The notes beneath the pieces are model-generated. The model was not told the origin of the DNA. It ran no database searches and saw only the letters and a list, made by a program, of their open reading frames with translations. A stretch of 37,425 nucleotides of DNA from Candidatus Methanodesulfokora washburnensis (GTDB lineage: Archaea > Korarchaeota > Korarchaeia > Korarchaeales > Korarchaeaceae): positions 1 through 37,425 of the forward strand of contig NZ_RCOS01000080.1 in assembly GCF_003947435.1 (NCBI RefSeq), in the 5' to 3' direction. Shown here in pieces: positions 9,189-17,812 of this stretch (its first letter is position 1; each line of letters opens with the position of its first letter). A program made the translations under genes and the position numbers.

Positions 9189-10115
9189 TCATGTAATTAG
9201 AGCCTCTAGCACAGCTTTTGCTGTGTGAAGCCTGTTTTCAGCCTGATCAAAAGCCCTGCTTCTCTCTCCATATGCCACTTCCTCGGTTATCTCCTGTCCT
9301 ATGAACCAAGGTTGACAGTGCAGAACTATTGCATCTTTTGAGGCAAGTCTCATTATGTCCGAGTTTACTTGGTATTTCCTGAAAGCTCTCATCCTCTCCT
9401 CCACATCTGTAACGCCCATGGAGACCCAAGTGTCGGTGTAGACGACGTTTGCATCCTTTATAGCCTTCTCTGGGTCCTCAAAAATCTCTATTGATCCTCC
9501 AGTTTTTTCGGCTATTTTTCTCGATACTTCAACTTCTTCTGTCGGAGGCTGATACTTTGAGGGAGCCCCCACTCTAAAATCATAGCCCATCAGAGCAGAA
9601 GCGTGCATCAAGCTCAATGCTGTGTTTGTTGCTCCATCTCCAAGAAAGACAACCAGAACTTTTCTCTGTCCGAACTCCTCCACTATGGTCATCACATCCG
9701 CCAGTGCTTGAAGCGGATGGTACTTGTCTGAAAGCATATTTATAACCGGAACTGATGCCCACCTAGCCAATTCCTCGAGCGTCTCATGTTTCTTTACTCT
9801 AGCAGCGATAGCATCAACATATCTGCTCAGCACAAGCGCAGTATCCTTCAGGCTTTCTCCTCTGGATATCTGCATTGCCTCCTCGGAGAGATTTATGAAA
9901 TTTCCTCCCAAGCTCTCAACAGCTACAGTCATAGAAACCCTAGTCCTCGTGGATGGCTTCTCAAATATAGCAGCAACATGTTTTCCGCTCAGCGGCTTAC
10001 CCTTGACAAGACCCTTCTTGTGATCGAAGGATCTTTCAAGCAGTGCCTTAAATTCAGAGGGCTTGAAACTGGTGAGGGTCAGGAAGTCCCTTCCTCTAAG
10101 ATATGAGAGCCTCAT
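9189..10115 (-). CDS. argF: Ornithine carbamoyltransferase
   Basis: This cytoplasmic enzyme joins carbamoyl phosphate and ornithine to make citrulline in arginine synthesis, or runs in reverse in arginine fermentation. It has 308 residues, the normal length. Numbered from the ATG at 10115, the carbamoyl phosphate loop STRTR is at 55-59, HPLQ at 133-136, the ornithine-side SMG loop (DTWVSMG) at 228-234, and HCQP at 266-269. The SMG loop separates it from aspartate carbamoyltransferase. The last motif is normally HCLP, so Leu to Gln beside the catalytic Cys is unusual. I prefer the ATG at 10115 to the in-frame TTG at 10127 because a TATA-like TTTTTTACT at 10136-10144 lies about 25 bp upstream. 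It is monocistronic, upstream of and in line with the rRNA unit. Confidence 0.93.
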   Translation of the reverse strand: MRLSYLRGRDFLTLTSFKPSEFKALLERSFDHKKGLVKGKPLSGKHVAAIFEKPSTRTRVSMTVAVESLGGNFINLSEEAMQISRGESLKDTALVLSRYVDAIAARVKKHETLEELARWASVPVINMLSDKYHPLQALADVMTIVEEFGQRKVLVVFLGDGATNTALSLMHASALMGYDFRVGAPSKYQPPTEEVEVSRKIAEKTGGSIEIFEDPEKAIKDANVVYTDTWVSMGVTDVEERMRAFRKYQVNSDIMRLASKDAIVLHCQPWFIGQEITEEVAYGERSRAFDQAENRLHTAKAVLEALIT

Positions 10116-10188
10116 AGGGTATGACAAAAGCAGATAGTAAAAAACTTTTCTTTAAGAAAATATGAGAAAGAGCTGCCTCCTGCTGATA

Positions 10189-10677
10189 TCAGAACTCTAT
10201 ACCCTTTCTTGCCTTAACTCCCCTCATATACGGATGTTTCAATTCTTGAAATATTGTTACATAATCAGCTACCTCAATTAGCCTTCTATCAGCATACCTT
10301 CCCGTGAGAACTACCTCACATTCCGCCTTTCTGATAATATCCAGTAGCTCCTCAACCTCTATCAATCCAAAATGAACTGCAACATTTATTTCATCCAGAA
10401 TAACCATATCGTATGTTTTTATTGCGTCTTTAGCTGCTTCCAGTCCTTCTCTTGCTTTCTCATAATCCTCCTCTTTAGCAGGAGGTAGGAATCTTCCTGT
10501 TCCGGATAAGAGGATAGATACGTTTTCAAACCTTTTTATCGCCCTTACCTCCCCGCTTTCTCCTCCTTTCATGAACTGGACTATAAATACCTTCATTCCA
10601 TTTCCCAAGGCTCTTAAAGCAAGGCCGAATGCAGCTGTGGTCTTCCCCTTTCCATTTCCAGTATACACATGTATCAT
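10189..10677 (-). CDS. cobA: Cob(I)alamin (corrinoid) adenosyltransferase, CobA/BtuR type
   Basis: It transfers the adenosyl group of ATP to the reduced cobalt of corrinoids to form adenosylcobalamin. It has 162 residues and is a P-loop protein: Walker A GNGKGKTT is at 7-14, followed by the family blocks VFIVQFMKGG, VILDEIN (Walker B), LTGRYADRRL and HPYMRGVKARKGIEF at the very C-terminus. The usual E in VTEM is replaced, giving VTIF. B12 coenzyme would serve enzymes such as class II ribonucleotide reductase or methylmalonyl-CoA mutase, none of which is visible here. A T/A-rich element (TTTTTTATT) about 25 bp upstream of the ATG is a likely promoter. It is in the same direction as argF but 60 bp away, with its own signals. 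Confidence 0.93.
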   Translation of the reverse strand: MIHVYTGNGKGKTTAAFGLALRALGNGMKVFIVQFMKGGESGEVRAIKRFENVSILLSGTGRFLPPAKEEDYEKAREGLEAAKDAIKTYDMVILDEINVAVHFGLIEVEELLDIIRKAECEVVLTGRYADRRLIEVADYVTIFQELKHPYMRGVKARKGIEF

Positions 10678-10966
10678 ATGTCTTAGAAGAAAGGGAAATA
10701 AAAAAGCTTTTAGCTAGCGAAAGTGAGGAAAGAATTTTTCATGAGTAACAGTTTTTATCTATCTTTTCATCCAATAGTACTTTGCTAAATTGACTGCGAA
10801 GAGGAACTGGTGAGAAAAAGTAATTTTAGAGGGGCAAGAAATTGTTAAAAAATTAACTAAAGGAGAAATTTTATTGAGAGATCTGCTGAAATCGGAGTTA
10901 ATTTTTCTGATCTGCTTTTCAAAATTTGTAATGAAAAATTTATTTCTCAAAGAGATATCTGAGCTG

Positions 10967-11389
10967 ATGAGCTCGAGAATTCTCGCTATCAAAGCCTCGG
11001 ATTACATATTAATAGCCTCATTTGTGTCATCCGCTGAAAAAGTTAATGGAGAAGGCTTTTTAACATTAGGTGATGTGATCGCCTCCAAGTTTCATCTTGC
11101 ATTCTCATTTGGAAGAGCTGTCAGGTCATTTAAAGAGGGAAGGAATATAGCAAGAAGCATTGAAAATGAAGTCATATGTAACATCCTAGGAGATAGGCAA
11201 GTGGAGAGAGCACTGAGAATTGCTAAAGCAAATAAGCCCCATTTCTTTCTTCTTCTGATAGGAAAGGATCTAGAGGAAACTATAAGAAGGTATGTGGACT
11301 TCTGTAGAAGGAAACGACTGAGGATAGAGGATTGGCCGGAGAGACCTGATTTAGATCTATTGGAGAAAGCAGCAATAGAGGTATACTAG
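10967..11389 (+). CDS. cgi121: KEOPS complex subunit Cgi121
   Basis: Cgi121 binds the CCA end of tRNA and activates Bud32 in the KEOPS complex, which makes the universal t6A37 modification. The core ASKFHLAFSFGRAVRSF, GRNIARSIENEVICNILGDRQVERAL, then HFFLLLIG matches the CGI-121 family (helix, conserved Arg, N-E-hydrophobic, G-x-R-Q-hydrophobic-x-x-A). I chose the ATG at 10967 (140 residues) because the length then fits the family and a TTTATTT element lies about 25 bp upstream. The frame stays open back to a TTG at 10874 with an AAGGAG site, giving 171 residues with an atypical hydrophobic start. Bud32 is encoded about 15 kb away. Prefoldin beta follows with its own promoter. Confidence 0.82.
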   Translation: MSSRILAIKASDYILIASFVSSAEKVNGEGFLTLGDVIASKFHLAFSFGRAVRSFKEGRNIARSIENEVICNILGDRQVERALRIAKANKPHFFLLLIGKDLEETIRRYVDFCRRKRLRIEDWPERPDLDLLEKAAIEVY

Positions 11390-11416
11390 GGAGATATTTG
11401 GACTCCGAGGACAAAA

Positions 11417-11425
11417 TTATATATA
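11417..11425 (+). promoter_or_regulatory. TATA box of prefoldin beta
   Basis: TTATATATA is centred 24 bp before the ATG, the expected spacing for a leaderless transcript. Confidence 0.65.
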
Positions 11426-11444
11426 GTCAGGAGTATAACCTCCT

Positions 11445-11768
11445 ATGTCCTATGTTGAAGCCAAGTACAGGGAATTGCTGGAGGAAATAGAAAGCACTAG
11501 GTTGAGGATAGCAGAGTTTACTGCTGAACTTCAGGGAATAGAGGAAGCTCTGAGCAGGCTTGAAAATCTTCCAGATGATGCTGTTCTGTATGAGAGAGCT
11601 GGACATATATACGTCAGAAGAACAAAGGAGGAGACACTAATAGATCTCAAAGCCAGGAGGAACATGCTCAGCTCGCTAATAGAGGAGCTGAAGAAAAAGG
11701 AGAACAGGGCAAGAACTGAGCTAAAACAACTTGTTGAGAGCGTTAAGGCTGGAGAAGCTGGCGCTTAA
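11445..11768 (+). CDS. pfdB: Prefoldin beta subunit
   Basis: Prefoldin is a jellyfish-shaped hexamer (two alpha, four beta) that captures unfolded proteins and hands them to the thermosome. It has 107 residues, short as expected for beta. Two long amphipathic helices (about 4-44 and 67-104) flank a compact hairpin with the family signature LPDDAVLYERAGHIYVRRTKEETLIDL (around 43-69). Residues outside the hairpin follow coiled-coil heptads. The 76-bp gap to the convergent nuclease gene holds only terminator-like T-runs. Pcc1, a frequent archaeal neighbour of pfdB, is not here; another KEOPS gene, cgi121, is upstream instead. Confidence 0.9.
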   Translation: MSYVEAKYRELLEEIESTRLRIAEFTAELQGIEEALSRLENLPDDAVLYERAGHIYVRRTKEETLIDLKARRNMLSSLIEELKKKENRARTELKQLVESVKAGEAGA

Positions 11769-11845
11769 ACTCTTGTATAGCCCCTGATAAGCTTGTTATA
11801 TGGTTTTTAGTAATTCTCATGGTTTCCGTTAAGATGCTGTTATTA

Positions 11846-13228
11846 CTAGCTTTCCCTTAGAAGCTCAATAACCTTTCTTTCGAAATCTTCTTTTCTATTG
11901 GCTGGTATTAAGCCTCCCGCAGCCTCTTCGTGTCCCCCTCCGATTCCACCTGCAGCCTCACATGCTGCTTTTAGAATTCCACTAAGTCCAATAGATCTAT
12001 CGGCTGATCTAGCTGACACCTTAATCTTTCCGTTAGAAGAAGCATATCCAATGACAGCCCTTGTTTTTAGCTTCTTGCTTAGTATTGAGACAATAACACC
12101 TATCATTGTGTCCCTTATATGTTCCTCTCCATCTATAAACGCTATTTTCTCCACAATTCTAGCACTGCTTTCATATCTTACCACTGCCTCATTTATCTCC
12201 TTTCTATAATCATTAAGAATATCGGCAGCTTCGTTTATATGTTTTCTCACTCCCTTGGCAAGCATTATGCCTATTTCTGGCCTTCCCATTCTTCCACATG
12301 CGTTCAAAACTGTTGCAAAGCTCCTTAAATCTCTGAGAAATGAGGTTGGTTCCTCGCTCCTCAGCAGGTATACCTTTCCTATTATCTCCTTTGGATCAGA
12401 AAACGGAGCTATAATCCTTATGAGCTCGCTTACAAGCTCTTTTTTCTTCTCTGCTGAAAGATCTTCAAGAGTTGTCCACTTATCATCTTTCTTCACAGGT
12501 ATTCCAAGCTTCTCGAGGAGACCTACAGCAGCAGAGCTATTTCCGGAAATTCCTGGGATGAGTGGTTGAACTGTCCTCTCGAGAGCTGCTGCAAGAGGAT
12601 ATCCGGGACCGCCAAAGAGCTTTAAGTCGTTTTTTATTGATATTATTCCATTTCTTTCTGCTATCTCAGCTATCATCCTGTTTATACCACTCAGCTCGTG
12701 GCTTTCAGAGTACTGAAGATCTCCCAGAGCTCCTATGAGAGGTATATGAGGTGATGTGTCCGATCTGAGAGCCTCGGAGAGAAGATATGCGACACCAGCA
12801 CCTGAAAGTTCCTCATCCCCATTTATGCCAAAAAGAAATGGGTTCAAATCCCTTATTTTTGTTGATATTATATCCGGTCTGTGATGATCCAGAATTATCA
12901 CATTAGCTTTCTCAGCCAATTTCTCAACAAGCGATTTATAGCCTGATCCTATATCCCCAAATATAACAAGAGGATATCTCTCCCCAAGAAGCTCTTCTAT
13001 CAAATCCTGATCTATGTACTTCACAGCCGATATATGATGGGGCACATCCATTTTGTCGAGAAAATCCGATACTATCGCAGCCGAGCTAAGACCGTCAGCA
13101 TCGTTGTGAACCACTACCCTGACTGGAAGGAGATCTCTCCTCCTCCAGTTATTTAGGAGGAAATCTGAGGTTTCCAAAAAGGCCTTATATATGTCTTTAC
13201 CTATTCTACCGAGAACTTCAAGCGGCAT
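11846..13228 (-). CDS. DHH-family single-strand exonuclease, archaeal RecJ/GAN-like
   Basis: This is a 460-residue phosphoesterase of the RecJ/Cdc45 group. The archaeal member GAN degrades single strands 5' to 3' and binds the replicative GINS complex. The first catalytic block HNDADG is at 41-46, a second acidic block GDIGSG at 91-96, and the signature LDHH at 113-116. The DHHA1 substrate-binding motif [10 protein letters not shown] closes the protein at about 429-438. The frame stays open upstream to 13279, but that part lies inside rps15. The ATG at 13228 ([10 protein letters not shown]) gives the normal length and an 11-base overlap with rps15. The rps15-recJ pairing is widespread in archaea and suggests one message. 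The aspartates needed for Mn binding are present, so it is probably an active nuclease rather than a Cdc45-like inactive form. Confidence 0.9.
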   Translation of the reverse strand: MPLEVLGRIGKDIYKAFLETSDFLLNNWRRRDLLPVRVVVHNDADGLSSAAIVSDFLDKMDVPHHISAVKYIDQDLIEELLGERYPLVIFGDIGSGYKSLVEKLAEKANVIILDHHRPDIISTKIRDLNPFLFGINGDEELSGAGVAYLLSEALRSDTSPHIPLIGALGDLQYSESHELSGINRMIAEIAERNGIISIKNDLKLFGGPGYPLAAALERTVQPLIPGISGNSSAAVGLLEKLGIPVKKDDKWTTLEDLSAEKKKELVSELIRIIAPFSDPKEIIGKVYLLRSEEPTSFLRDLRSFATVLNACGRMGRPEIGIMLAKGVRKHINEAADILNDYRKEINEAVVRYESSARIVEKIAFIDGEEHIRDTMIGVIVSILSKKLKTRAVIGYASSNGKIKVSARSADRSIGLSGILKAACEAAGGIGGGHEEAAGGLIPANRKEDFERKVIELLRES

Positions 13229-13670
13229 AGAGCTCCGATATCTCCGGTGAGTACTTCCAGTCCTTCGGCAGTTTTCCAACCCTCTTGTAATACTTCACTA
13301 GCCTGTGTATCTTGGATTCTATAAGAGATAAACCCCTTCTTGAAACCAGATCCTTCCTGTGAGTTTCCAGATGTTTTCTCACTCTATAAGCTCTTTTTAT
13401 AAGATAGCTCAGGTCTTCCGGTATCTCTGGAGCTAATCCTTTCTCGGCAAGAACTTCAGTTATCTTCTTGCCGAGAACTCTTTTTACAAGTGGAACTCCA
13501 TAGCTATCCCTCAATACCATCCCTATCTGGCTTGGAGGCAGGCCCTTTCTGGCAAGTTTTACGATAGTCTCTTCTATCTCCTCCTTGCTCAGCGGAATCC
13601 AGCTTAAATCTGTAGTTCTTGGTCTATCTGACGCTGATTTCCCTCTCTTCCTGCTGTGCATCCTAGCCAT
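13218..13670 (-). CDS. rps15: 30S ribosomal protein S15 (uS15)
   Basis: This small-subunit protein binds the central domain of 16S rRNA. It has 150 residues, the archaeal/eukaryotic long form with an N-terminal extension [17 protein letters not shown], then [29 protein letters not shown] and the core RNA-binding helices ending [20 protein letters not shown]. It is highly basic, as expected. Upstream, minus-strand TATA-like elements lie at about 13703-13713 and 13722-13737, sharing a short divergent region with the nuo operon. Its 3' end overlaps the start of the RecJ-like gene by 11 bases, pointing to co-transcription and translational coupling. Confidence 0.96.
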   Translation of the reverse strand: MARMHSRKRGKSASDRPRTTDLSWIPLSKEEIEETIVKLARKGLPPSQIGMVLRDSYGVPLVKRVLGKKITEVLAEKGLAPEIPEDLSYLIKRAYRVRKHLETHRKDLVSRRGLSLIESKIHRLVKYYKRVGKLPKDWKYSPEISELYAA

Positions 13671-13774
13671 CGGGACACCGAGGAAGAGCTGATCTTCGGG
13701 TATTTAAACTTCCCCACTATATTTATATAAATAAATCATTGCTGAATTTTTAATTGAACTCTGAGGAGTAGAAA

Positions 13775-13784
13775 GTTTTTAACT
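13775..13784 (+). promoter_or_regulatory. Promoter of the nuo operon
   Basis: GTTTTTAACT lies about 30 bp before the nuoA ATG and is the best A/T element in the gap. All eleven following genes overlap or nearly touch, so one promoter may serve the whole operon. Confidence 0.45.
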
Positions 13785-13812
13785 TAAGGTCTTATCGCAT
13801 GCCCAGACCGGG

Positions 13813-14190
13813 ATGGCAGCAGAATATGAGGTTCTCGCAACTATCTCAATTGGCTTGATCCTCGGAATAGGCCTTGGATTAATTGGCATCCTGCTGGGAA
13901 AACTTCTTGCCCCCTCAAGAGATTTTCCTAGAAAAAGGGAGAGATATGAATGCGCTAATCCCCCTAAAGGGAGGGCTAGAGGCCTCTTCATGATGCAATA
14001 TTATCCCTATTTGATCCTTTTCCTAACTCTTGAGCCGATAATGATATACTCATTTCTCTTCCTACTGGAGACACATAAATACCCGGTAAATGCCCTCATT
14101 TTATTCTCCAGCATAGTCGGGATGCTTATCCCTCCTCTCATATTTGGCATTCATTCAGCTAGGAGGTTAGAATTATGGTCTGCTCCCTAA
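13813..14190 (+). CDS. nuoA: Complex I-like subunit A
   Basis: This is a membrane subunit at the joint between the peripheral arm and the proton channels. It has 125 residues and three hydrophobic segments (about 8-32, 65-86, 94-115). The diagnostic stretch RYECANPPKGRARGL is followed by MMQYYPYLILFLTLEPIMIY, which matches the NuoA cytoplasmic loop and second helix. The loop Cys (47 in YECAN) is the one that becomes exposed in the deactive state of mitochondrial complex I. It is the first gene of the operon, and its end overlaps nuoB by 16 bases. Confidence 0.93.
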   Translation: MAAEYEVLATISIGLILGIGLGLIGILLGKLLAPSRDFPRKRERYECANPPKGRARGLFMMQYYPYLILFLTLEPIMIYSFLFLLETHKYPVNALILFSSIVGMLIPPLIFGIHSARRLELWSAP

Positions 14191-14699
14191 ACGCGATGTT
14201 CATCGGAAACCTTGAGAGATCCGCCAAAAAGGCTGCAAAATGGCTAGTTAACAGAAAACCGATAAGAAACATAGTGGACTGGGGAATCTCATTTTCTCTT
14301 TGGCCTGTTCACTTCACAACAGCATGCTGTGGTGCAGAGTTTGCTGCTGCAGCAGCCCCTAAATATGATACTGAGAGGTTCGGCTTTCTTCCATTCATAG
14401 GAATAAGACAATGCAATGTCCTCTTCATAGAGGGAACTTTAAGCAAGAAGATGGCTGAAGCCGCCCTGTGGATATATGAGCAGATGCCTGAGCCTAAATT
14501 TGTCATAGCAATGGGAGCTTGTGCAATAGGAGGGGGGATCTTCTGGAACAGCTACAATATAGTGAGACCGATGGACATACTTCCAATTAATGTATTTATT
14601 CCAGGATGTCCTCCAAGGCCGGAAGCTGTTGCTAGATCCATAATAATGCTCCAAGAGAGGATAAGAAGGGGGGAGTTAGTGAAGTATGAGGATAGATGA
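14175..14699 (+). CDS. nuoB: Complex I-like subunit B (N2 iron-sulfur cluster)
   Basis: It holds the terminal 4Fe-4S cluster N2 that passes electrons to the quinone site. It has 174 residues. The four ligands are all visible: the tandem pair C51-C52 in TACCGAEF, C116 in MGACAIGGG and C145 in PGCPPRPEA. This set is shared by NuoB and the small subunit of energy-converting [NiFe] hydrogenases; with nuoA next to it and a NuoD lacking hydrogenase cysteines, it belongs to a Nuo/Fpo-type complex. It overlaps both neighbours (16 bases with nuoA, 14 with nuoC). Confidence 0.95.
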   Translation: MVCSLNAMFIGNLERSAKKAAKWLVNRKPIRNIVDWGISFSLWPVHFTTACCGAEFAAAAAPKYDTERFGFLPFIGIRQCNVLFIEGTLSKKMAEAALWIYEQMPEPKFVIAMGACAIGGGIFWNSYNIVRPMDILPINVFIPGCPPRPEAVARSIIMLQERIRRGELVKYEDR

Positions 14700-15162
14700 G
14701 CTGAAGCAGAAAATAGAGGGCGAATTGAGAGACTTAAAGGCTGAGATAGAGGCGAGGGATCCCAATGTAGTGAATATAAGAGCATCAAGGGATGATGTCA
14801 TTGAGATTGCAAGAAGGCTCAGCTCCATCGGCTTCGATCATGTGAAGGCAGTGACAGCGGTGGATAGGGGAGATATATTTGAAGTTGATTATATAATTTC
14901 TTCATATTTGGGCGATCTTTCATATTATTTAGTTAACTTGAAAATTTCTCTTCCTCGAGATGACCCTAGAGCTCCCTCCTTAGTTGAGATATGGCCCAGC
15001 GTCCTATATCAAGAGCATGAAGAGCATGAAATGATGGGCATTTATTTTGAGGGCCATCCGAGGATGGGAAGGAAACTCCTGCTGCCGGAAAACTATGAGG
15101 GAATTCCTCCTCTGAGAAAGGAATTTAAGATAAAAACGGAGGGGATAGACTATGGAGGCTGA
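14686..15162 (+). CDS. nuoC: Complex I-like subunit C (30 kDa type)
   Basis: This peripheral-arm subunit contacts NuoB and NuoD and has no cofactor of its own. It has 158 residues. The C-terminal signature HEEHEMMGIYFEGHPRMGRKLLLPE followed by PPLRKEFKI is the 30-kDa family pattern (E-x-x-D/M-x-G-hydrophobic-x-F-x-G-H-P, then P-L-R-K-x-F). It is a separate gene, not fused to nuoD as in some bacteria. The end overlaps nuoD by 11 bases. Confidence 0.93.
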   Translation: MRIDELKQKIEGELRDLKAEIEARDPNVVNIRASRDDVIEIARRLSSIGFDHVKAVTAVDRGDIFEVDYIISSYLGDLSYYLVNLKISLPRDDPRAPSLVEIWPSVLYQEHEEHEMMGIYFEGHPRMGRKLLLPENYEGIPPLRKEFKIKTEGIDYGG

Positions 15163-16321
15163 GGAGAGGGAACTGGAGCTTTTGATAGGGCCACAGCATC
15201 CAGCATCAGGTCATATGAGGCTCATAGCAAAGATAGATGGAGATGTTGTAACCGAACTCAGGCCAGATATAGGATATGTCCACAGGTCGGTTGAGAAGAT
15301 AGCCGAGACAAAGAAGTTCCTTCAGATAATACCCTTGGTGGAGAGACCTTCTCTGCCTGATACTACAGCGAATAACTTAGCTTACGTAATGGCCCTGGAA
15401 AAGCTTCTGGGAATAGAACCTCCTCCCAGAGCCAGGTATCTTAGGACTCTTCTTGCTGAGATAACTAGGATACACAGCCATTTATATGGTCTTGGAATTC
15501 ATGGGGTCATGATAGGTTCTTCAACAGCATATATGTGGTGTTTTGGTGATAGAGAGCCATTTCTACAGCTTGCACAGGAGCTGACAGGAGCAAGATTGAC
15601 GTACTCCTACATAATACCAGGAGGTGTAAGAAGGGATATGCCAAAGGGATTTGCTGATAAAGTTGAGAAGGTGTTAAGATACATGGAGGGCAGAATGAAG
15701 GATTACTTCGATATATATTTCAACAACCCGGTGACAAGAGCTAGGCTTGAGGGAGTTGGAGTGTTAAAGAGGGAGGATGCAATAAGGCTTGGCGCTGTTG
15801 GACCGAATCTGAGAGCTAGCAATGTTCCATATGATGTTAGAAAAGCCGAACCCTATGCAGCATATCCTGATGTAGAATTCGATGTGATAACAGAGAAAGC
15901 AGGTGATTCCTTTGCCAGAGTTATGGTGAGAGTTAGAGAGATAGGGGAAAGCATTAAGATAATAAGACAGGTGCTCAAGAGAATTCCTGATGGTCCAATT
16001 TTGCATGAGAATTATGAAAAACTCATACCGCCGAAGCTCAAAGAGCAGTACAAAAGCACTGGTATTGTGAAGTTCCCCTCTCTTTTTGCCAATCTAAAGG
16101 CTCCTGAGGGGGAGGCAATTGCAAGGGTTGAGGGAGGAAGGGGAGAAGTTGTATTCCATATAATAAGTGATGGAAAGACAAGCCCGTACAGGTTGAGGAT
16201 GGTGACTCCCTCCTTTAGAAATGTCGTGCTATTTGAGCATCTGACAAAAGGGGCTAGAGTAGCCGATATCCCAGCTATATATGGGAGTTTGGATTACTTT
16301 CCACCGGAGGCTGATAGATAA
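15152..16321 (+). CDS. nuoD: Complex I-like subunit D (49 kDa type)
   Basis: Together with NuoB it forms the quinone-binding cavity. It has 389 residues. The N-terminal loop GPQHPASGHMRL carries His16, equivalent to the quinone-headgroup His of the family. GYVHRSVEKIAE and ARYLRTLLAEITRIHSHL follow as in NuoD. The CxxC pairs that bind Ni and Fe in hydrogenase large subunits are absent at both ends, so this is an oxidoreductase and not a hydrogenase subunit. The C-terminal block reads YGSLDYFPPEADR, where NuoD usually has a G-E-V-D-R ending. Its stop touches the nuoH start. Confidence 0.95.
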   Translation: MEAEERELELLIGPQHPASGHMRLIAKIDGDVVTELRPDIGYVHRSVEKIAETKKFLQIIPLVERPSLPDTTANNLAYVMALEKLLGIEPPPRARYLRTLLAEITRIHSHLYGLGIHGVMIGSSTAYMWCFGDREPFLQLAQELTGARLTYSYIIPGGVRRDMPKGFADKVEKVLRYMEGRMKDYFDIYFNNPVTRARLEGVGVLKREDAIRLGAVGPNLRASNVPYDVRKAEPYAAYPDVEFDVITEKAGDSFARVMVRVREIGESIKIIRQVLKRIPDGPILHENYEKLIPPKLKEQYKSTGIVKFPSLFANLKAPEGEAIARVEGGRGEVVFHIISDGKTSPYRLRMVTPSFRNVVLFEHLTKGARVADIPAIYGSLDYFPPEADR

Positions 16322-17340
16322 TGCAGGTACAGGAGATTTTAAACATACTTTTCGAGCCATATATTTTCATTCCTCTTGTTTTTCCAGGCCTTATAGCCGC
16401 TTTTATTGTCCTTCTTATAATAATATGGCTTGAGAGAAAAATTGCTGCCAAAGTACAGCTCAGATATGGTCCTCTTTATATAATAAAACCGCTCGGTGGC
16501 GTGATACAGACAGTAGCTGACCTAATAAGATATCTATTTCAGGAACCGATAATTCCAAAGGATGTGGACAAGTTAGCATTTCTTCTAACTCCAGTATTCC
16601 TCTTTGGGCTGGCATATCTTCCTGTTGTGGTGATACCAATAGGTCCAAGCTACTATGCATTCAGAAGCGACCTATCTCTCCTCATAGCTCTGGCTTTGAC
16701 TACTCTTGCGCCCATATTTACTGTTCTGATGGGATGGGCAAGCAACAACAAGTTCTCACTTATAGGAAGCGTAAGAGAAGGATATCTCGTGATATCCTAC
16801 GAGATACCAATCTTCCTTTCAGCCTTGTCCATGGCAATTCTCTATGGAACTTTGGATTTAGTTGAGATAGCTGAGGCCCAAAGAGGAATTTGGGGTATTT
16901 TCCTCAATCCAGTCGCTGCTGTGAACATGCTTGTCCTTATGTATATGTCAACATCGAAGTTCCCGTTTGAGATACCAGAGGCTGAAAGCGAAATAGTCGC
17001 AGGGCCGTATACAGAATATGGAGGCATTCTTTACGGACTTGTAATGGGTGCCTCTTATGTAAAGCTCTATGTCCTAAGCTTAGTCTATTCAATACTGTTT
17101 TTGGGTGGTTGGAATCCATTGCCTCAATCCATGATCGGAAATCCTTTTATCTCAGGCTCTGTTTTATTTATAAAGTCTTTTATATTAGTTGCGTTTGGCG
17201 CATTCCTTAGAGCTGTTTATCCTCGATTTAGAATAGACCAGGCAATAGGCTTAGGATGGAGGATATCACTTCCTCTCTCCCTTATCTCCATATTTATCTC
17301 TCTTCTTCTTGTGATGGGAGGTGTTAGATTTGTCTATTGA
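16321..17340 (+). CDS. nuoH: Complex I-like subunit H
   Basis: This membrane subunit links the quinone cavity to the pumping channels. It has 339 residues and about eight transmembrane helices. The family landmarks are WLERKIAAKVQLRYGPLYIIKPLGGVIQ near residue 36 and the acidic loop FPFEIPEAESEIVAGPYTEYGG in the second half, both rich in the charged residues of the E channel. The ATG overlaps the last base of nuoD's stop, and the 3' end overlaps nuoI by 20 bases. Confidence 0.96.
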   Translation: MQVQEILNILFEPYIFIPLVFPGLIAAFIVLLIIIWLERKIAAKVQLRYGPLYIIKPLGGVIQTVADLIRYLFQEPIIPKDVDKLAFLLTPVFLFGLAYLPVVVIPIGPSYYAFRSDLSLLIALALTTLAPIFTVLMGWASNNKFSLIGSVREGYLVISYEIPIFLSALSMAILYGTLDLVEIAEAQRGIWGIFLNPVAAVNMLVLMYMSTSKFPFEIPEAESEIVAGPYTEYGGILYGLVMGASYVKLYVLSLVYSILFLGGWNPLPQSMIGNPFISGSVLFIKSFILVAFGAFLRAVYPRFRIDQAIGLGWRISLPLSLISIFISLLLVMGGVRFVY

Positions 17341-17812
17341 TAGAACCGTAAGACATGTCAAGGCGATAATAACAGGGACCAAGTACCTTTTCTCTGGTCC
17401 CAGAATGACGATAATGTATCCGGAAGACATAGAAGAACTTCCAGAAGGCTATAGGGGGATGATAGAATATGATTGGAATTCCTGTATAAAGTGCTCTCTT
17501 TGCGCAATGATATGCCCTGCGGACGCAATAAAGATGTATGTCTCAAAGGAGGAGTCTGAGAAAGAGAAGAAGATAGTAAAAAGACCAGGGATAAACTATG
17601 CTAGGTGCATCTTCTGCGGTTTCTGTGTCGATATATGTCCCACGAACTCGCTTACCTTCAGCAAAGTCCATGATATGGCATATTATACTTATGAGGAGCA
17701 TTTTTATCCGCCCGATAAATTCGCAGAGGGTATCAAGCATGTGCATAAGGGAAGAAGAGTGAGAGTAATTTTGGATGAGAAGAGGGGGATAAAATATGAG
17801 CCTGTTGATTGA
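17321..17812 (+). CDS. nuoI: Complex I-like subunit I (two 4Fe-4S clusters)
   Basis: This ferredoxin-like subunit carries clusters N6a and N6b. It has 163 residues. The first cluster motif has C55, C58, C61 and C65 (CIKCSLCAMICP); the second has C96, C99, C102 and C106 (CIFCGFCVDICP). Without NuoEFG, this subunit is the probable docking point for the external electron donor. The chosen start is the GTG at 17321, behind a GGGAGG site and inside the end of nuoH; a TTG three codons later is possible. It ends 17 bases inside nuoJ. Confidence 0.95.
   Translation: MLDLSIDRTVRHVKAIITGTKYLFSGPRMTIMYPEDIEELPEGYRGMIEYDWNSCIKCSLCAMICPADAIKMYVSKEESEKEKKIVKRPGINYARCIFCGFCVDICPTNSLTFSKVHDMAYYTYEEHFYPPDKFAEGIKHVHKGRRVRVILDEKRGIKYEPVD

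Noticed and set aside
10759-10992. Minus-strand ORF of 77 codons
   Set aside because: Low-complexity A/T-rich translation that overlaps the upstream region and start of Cgi121; no ribosome-binding site or family.
15152-16321. [NiFe]-hydrogenase large subunit
   Set aside because: Both CxxC metal-binding pairs are missing, and the flanking genes are complex I subunits.
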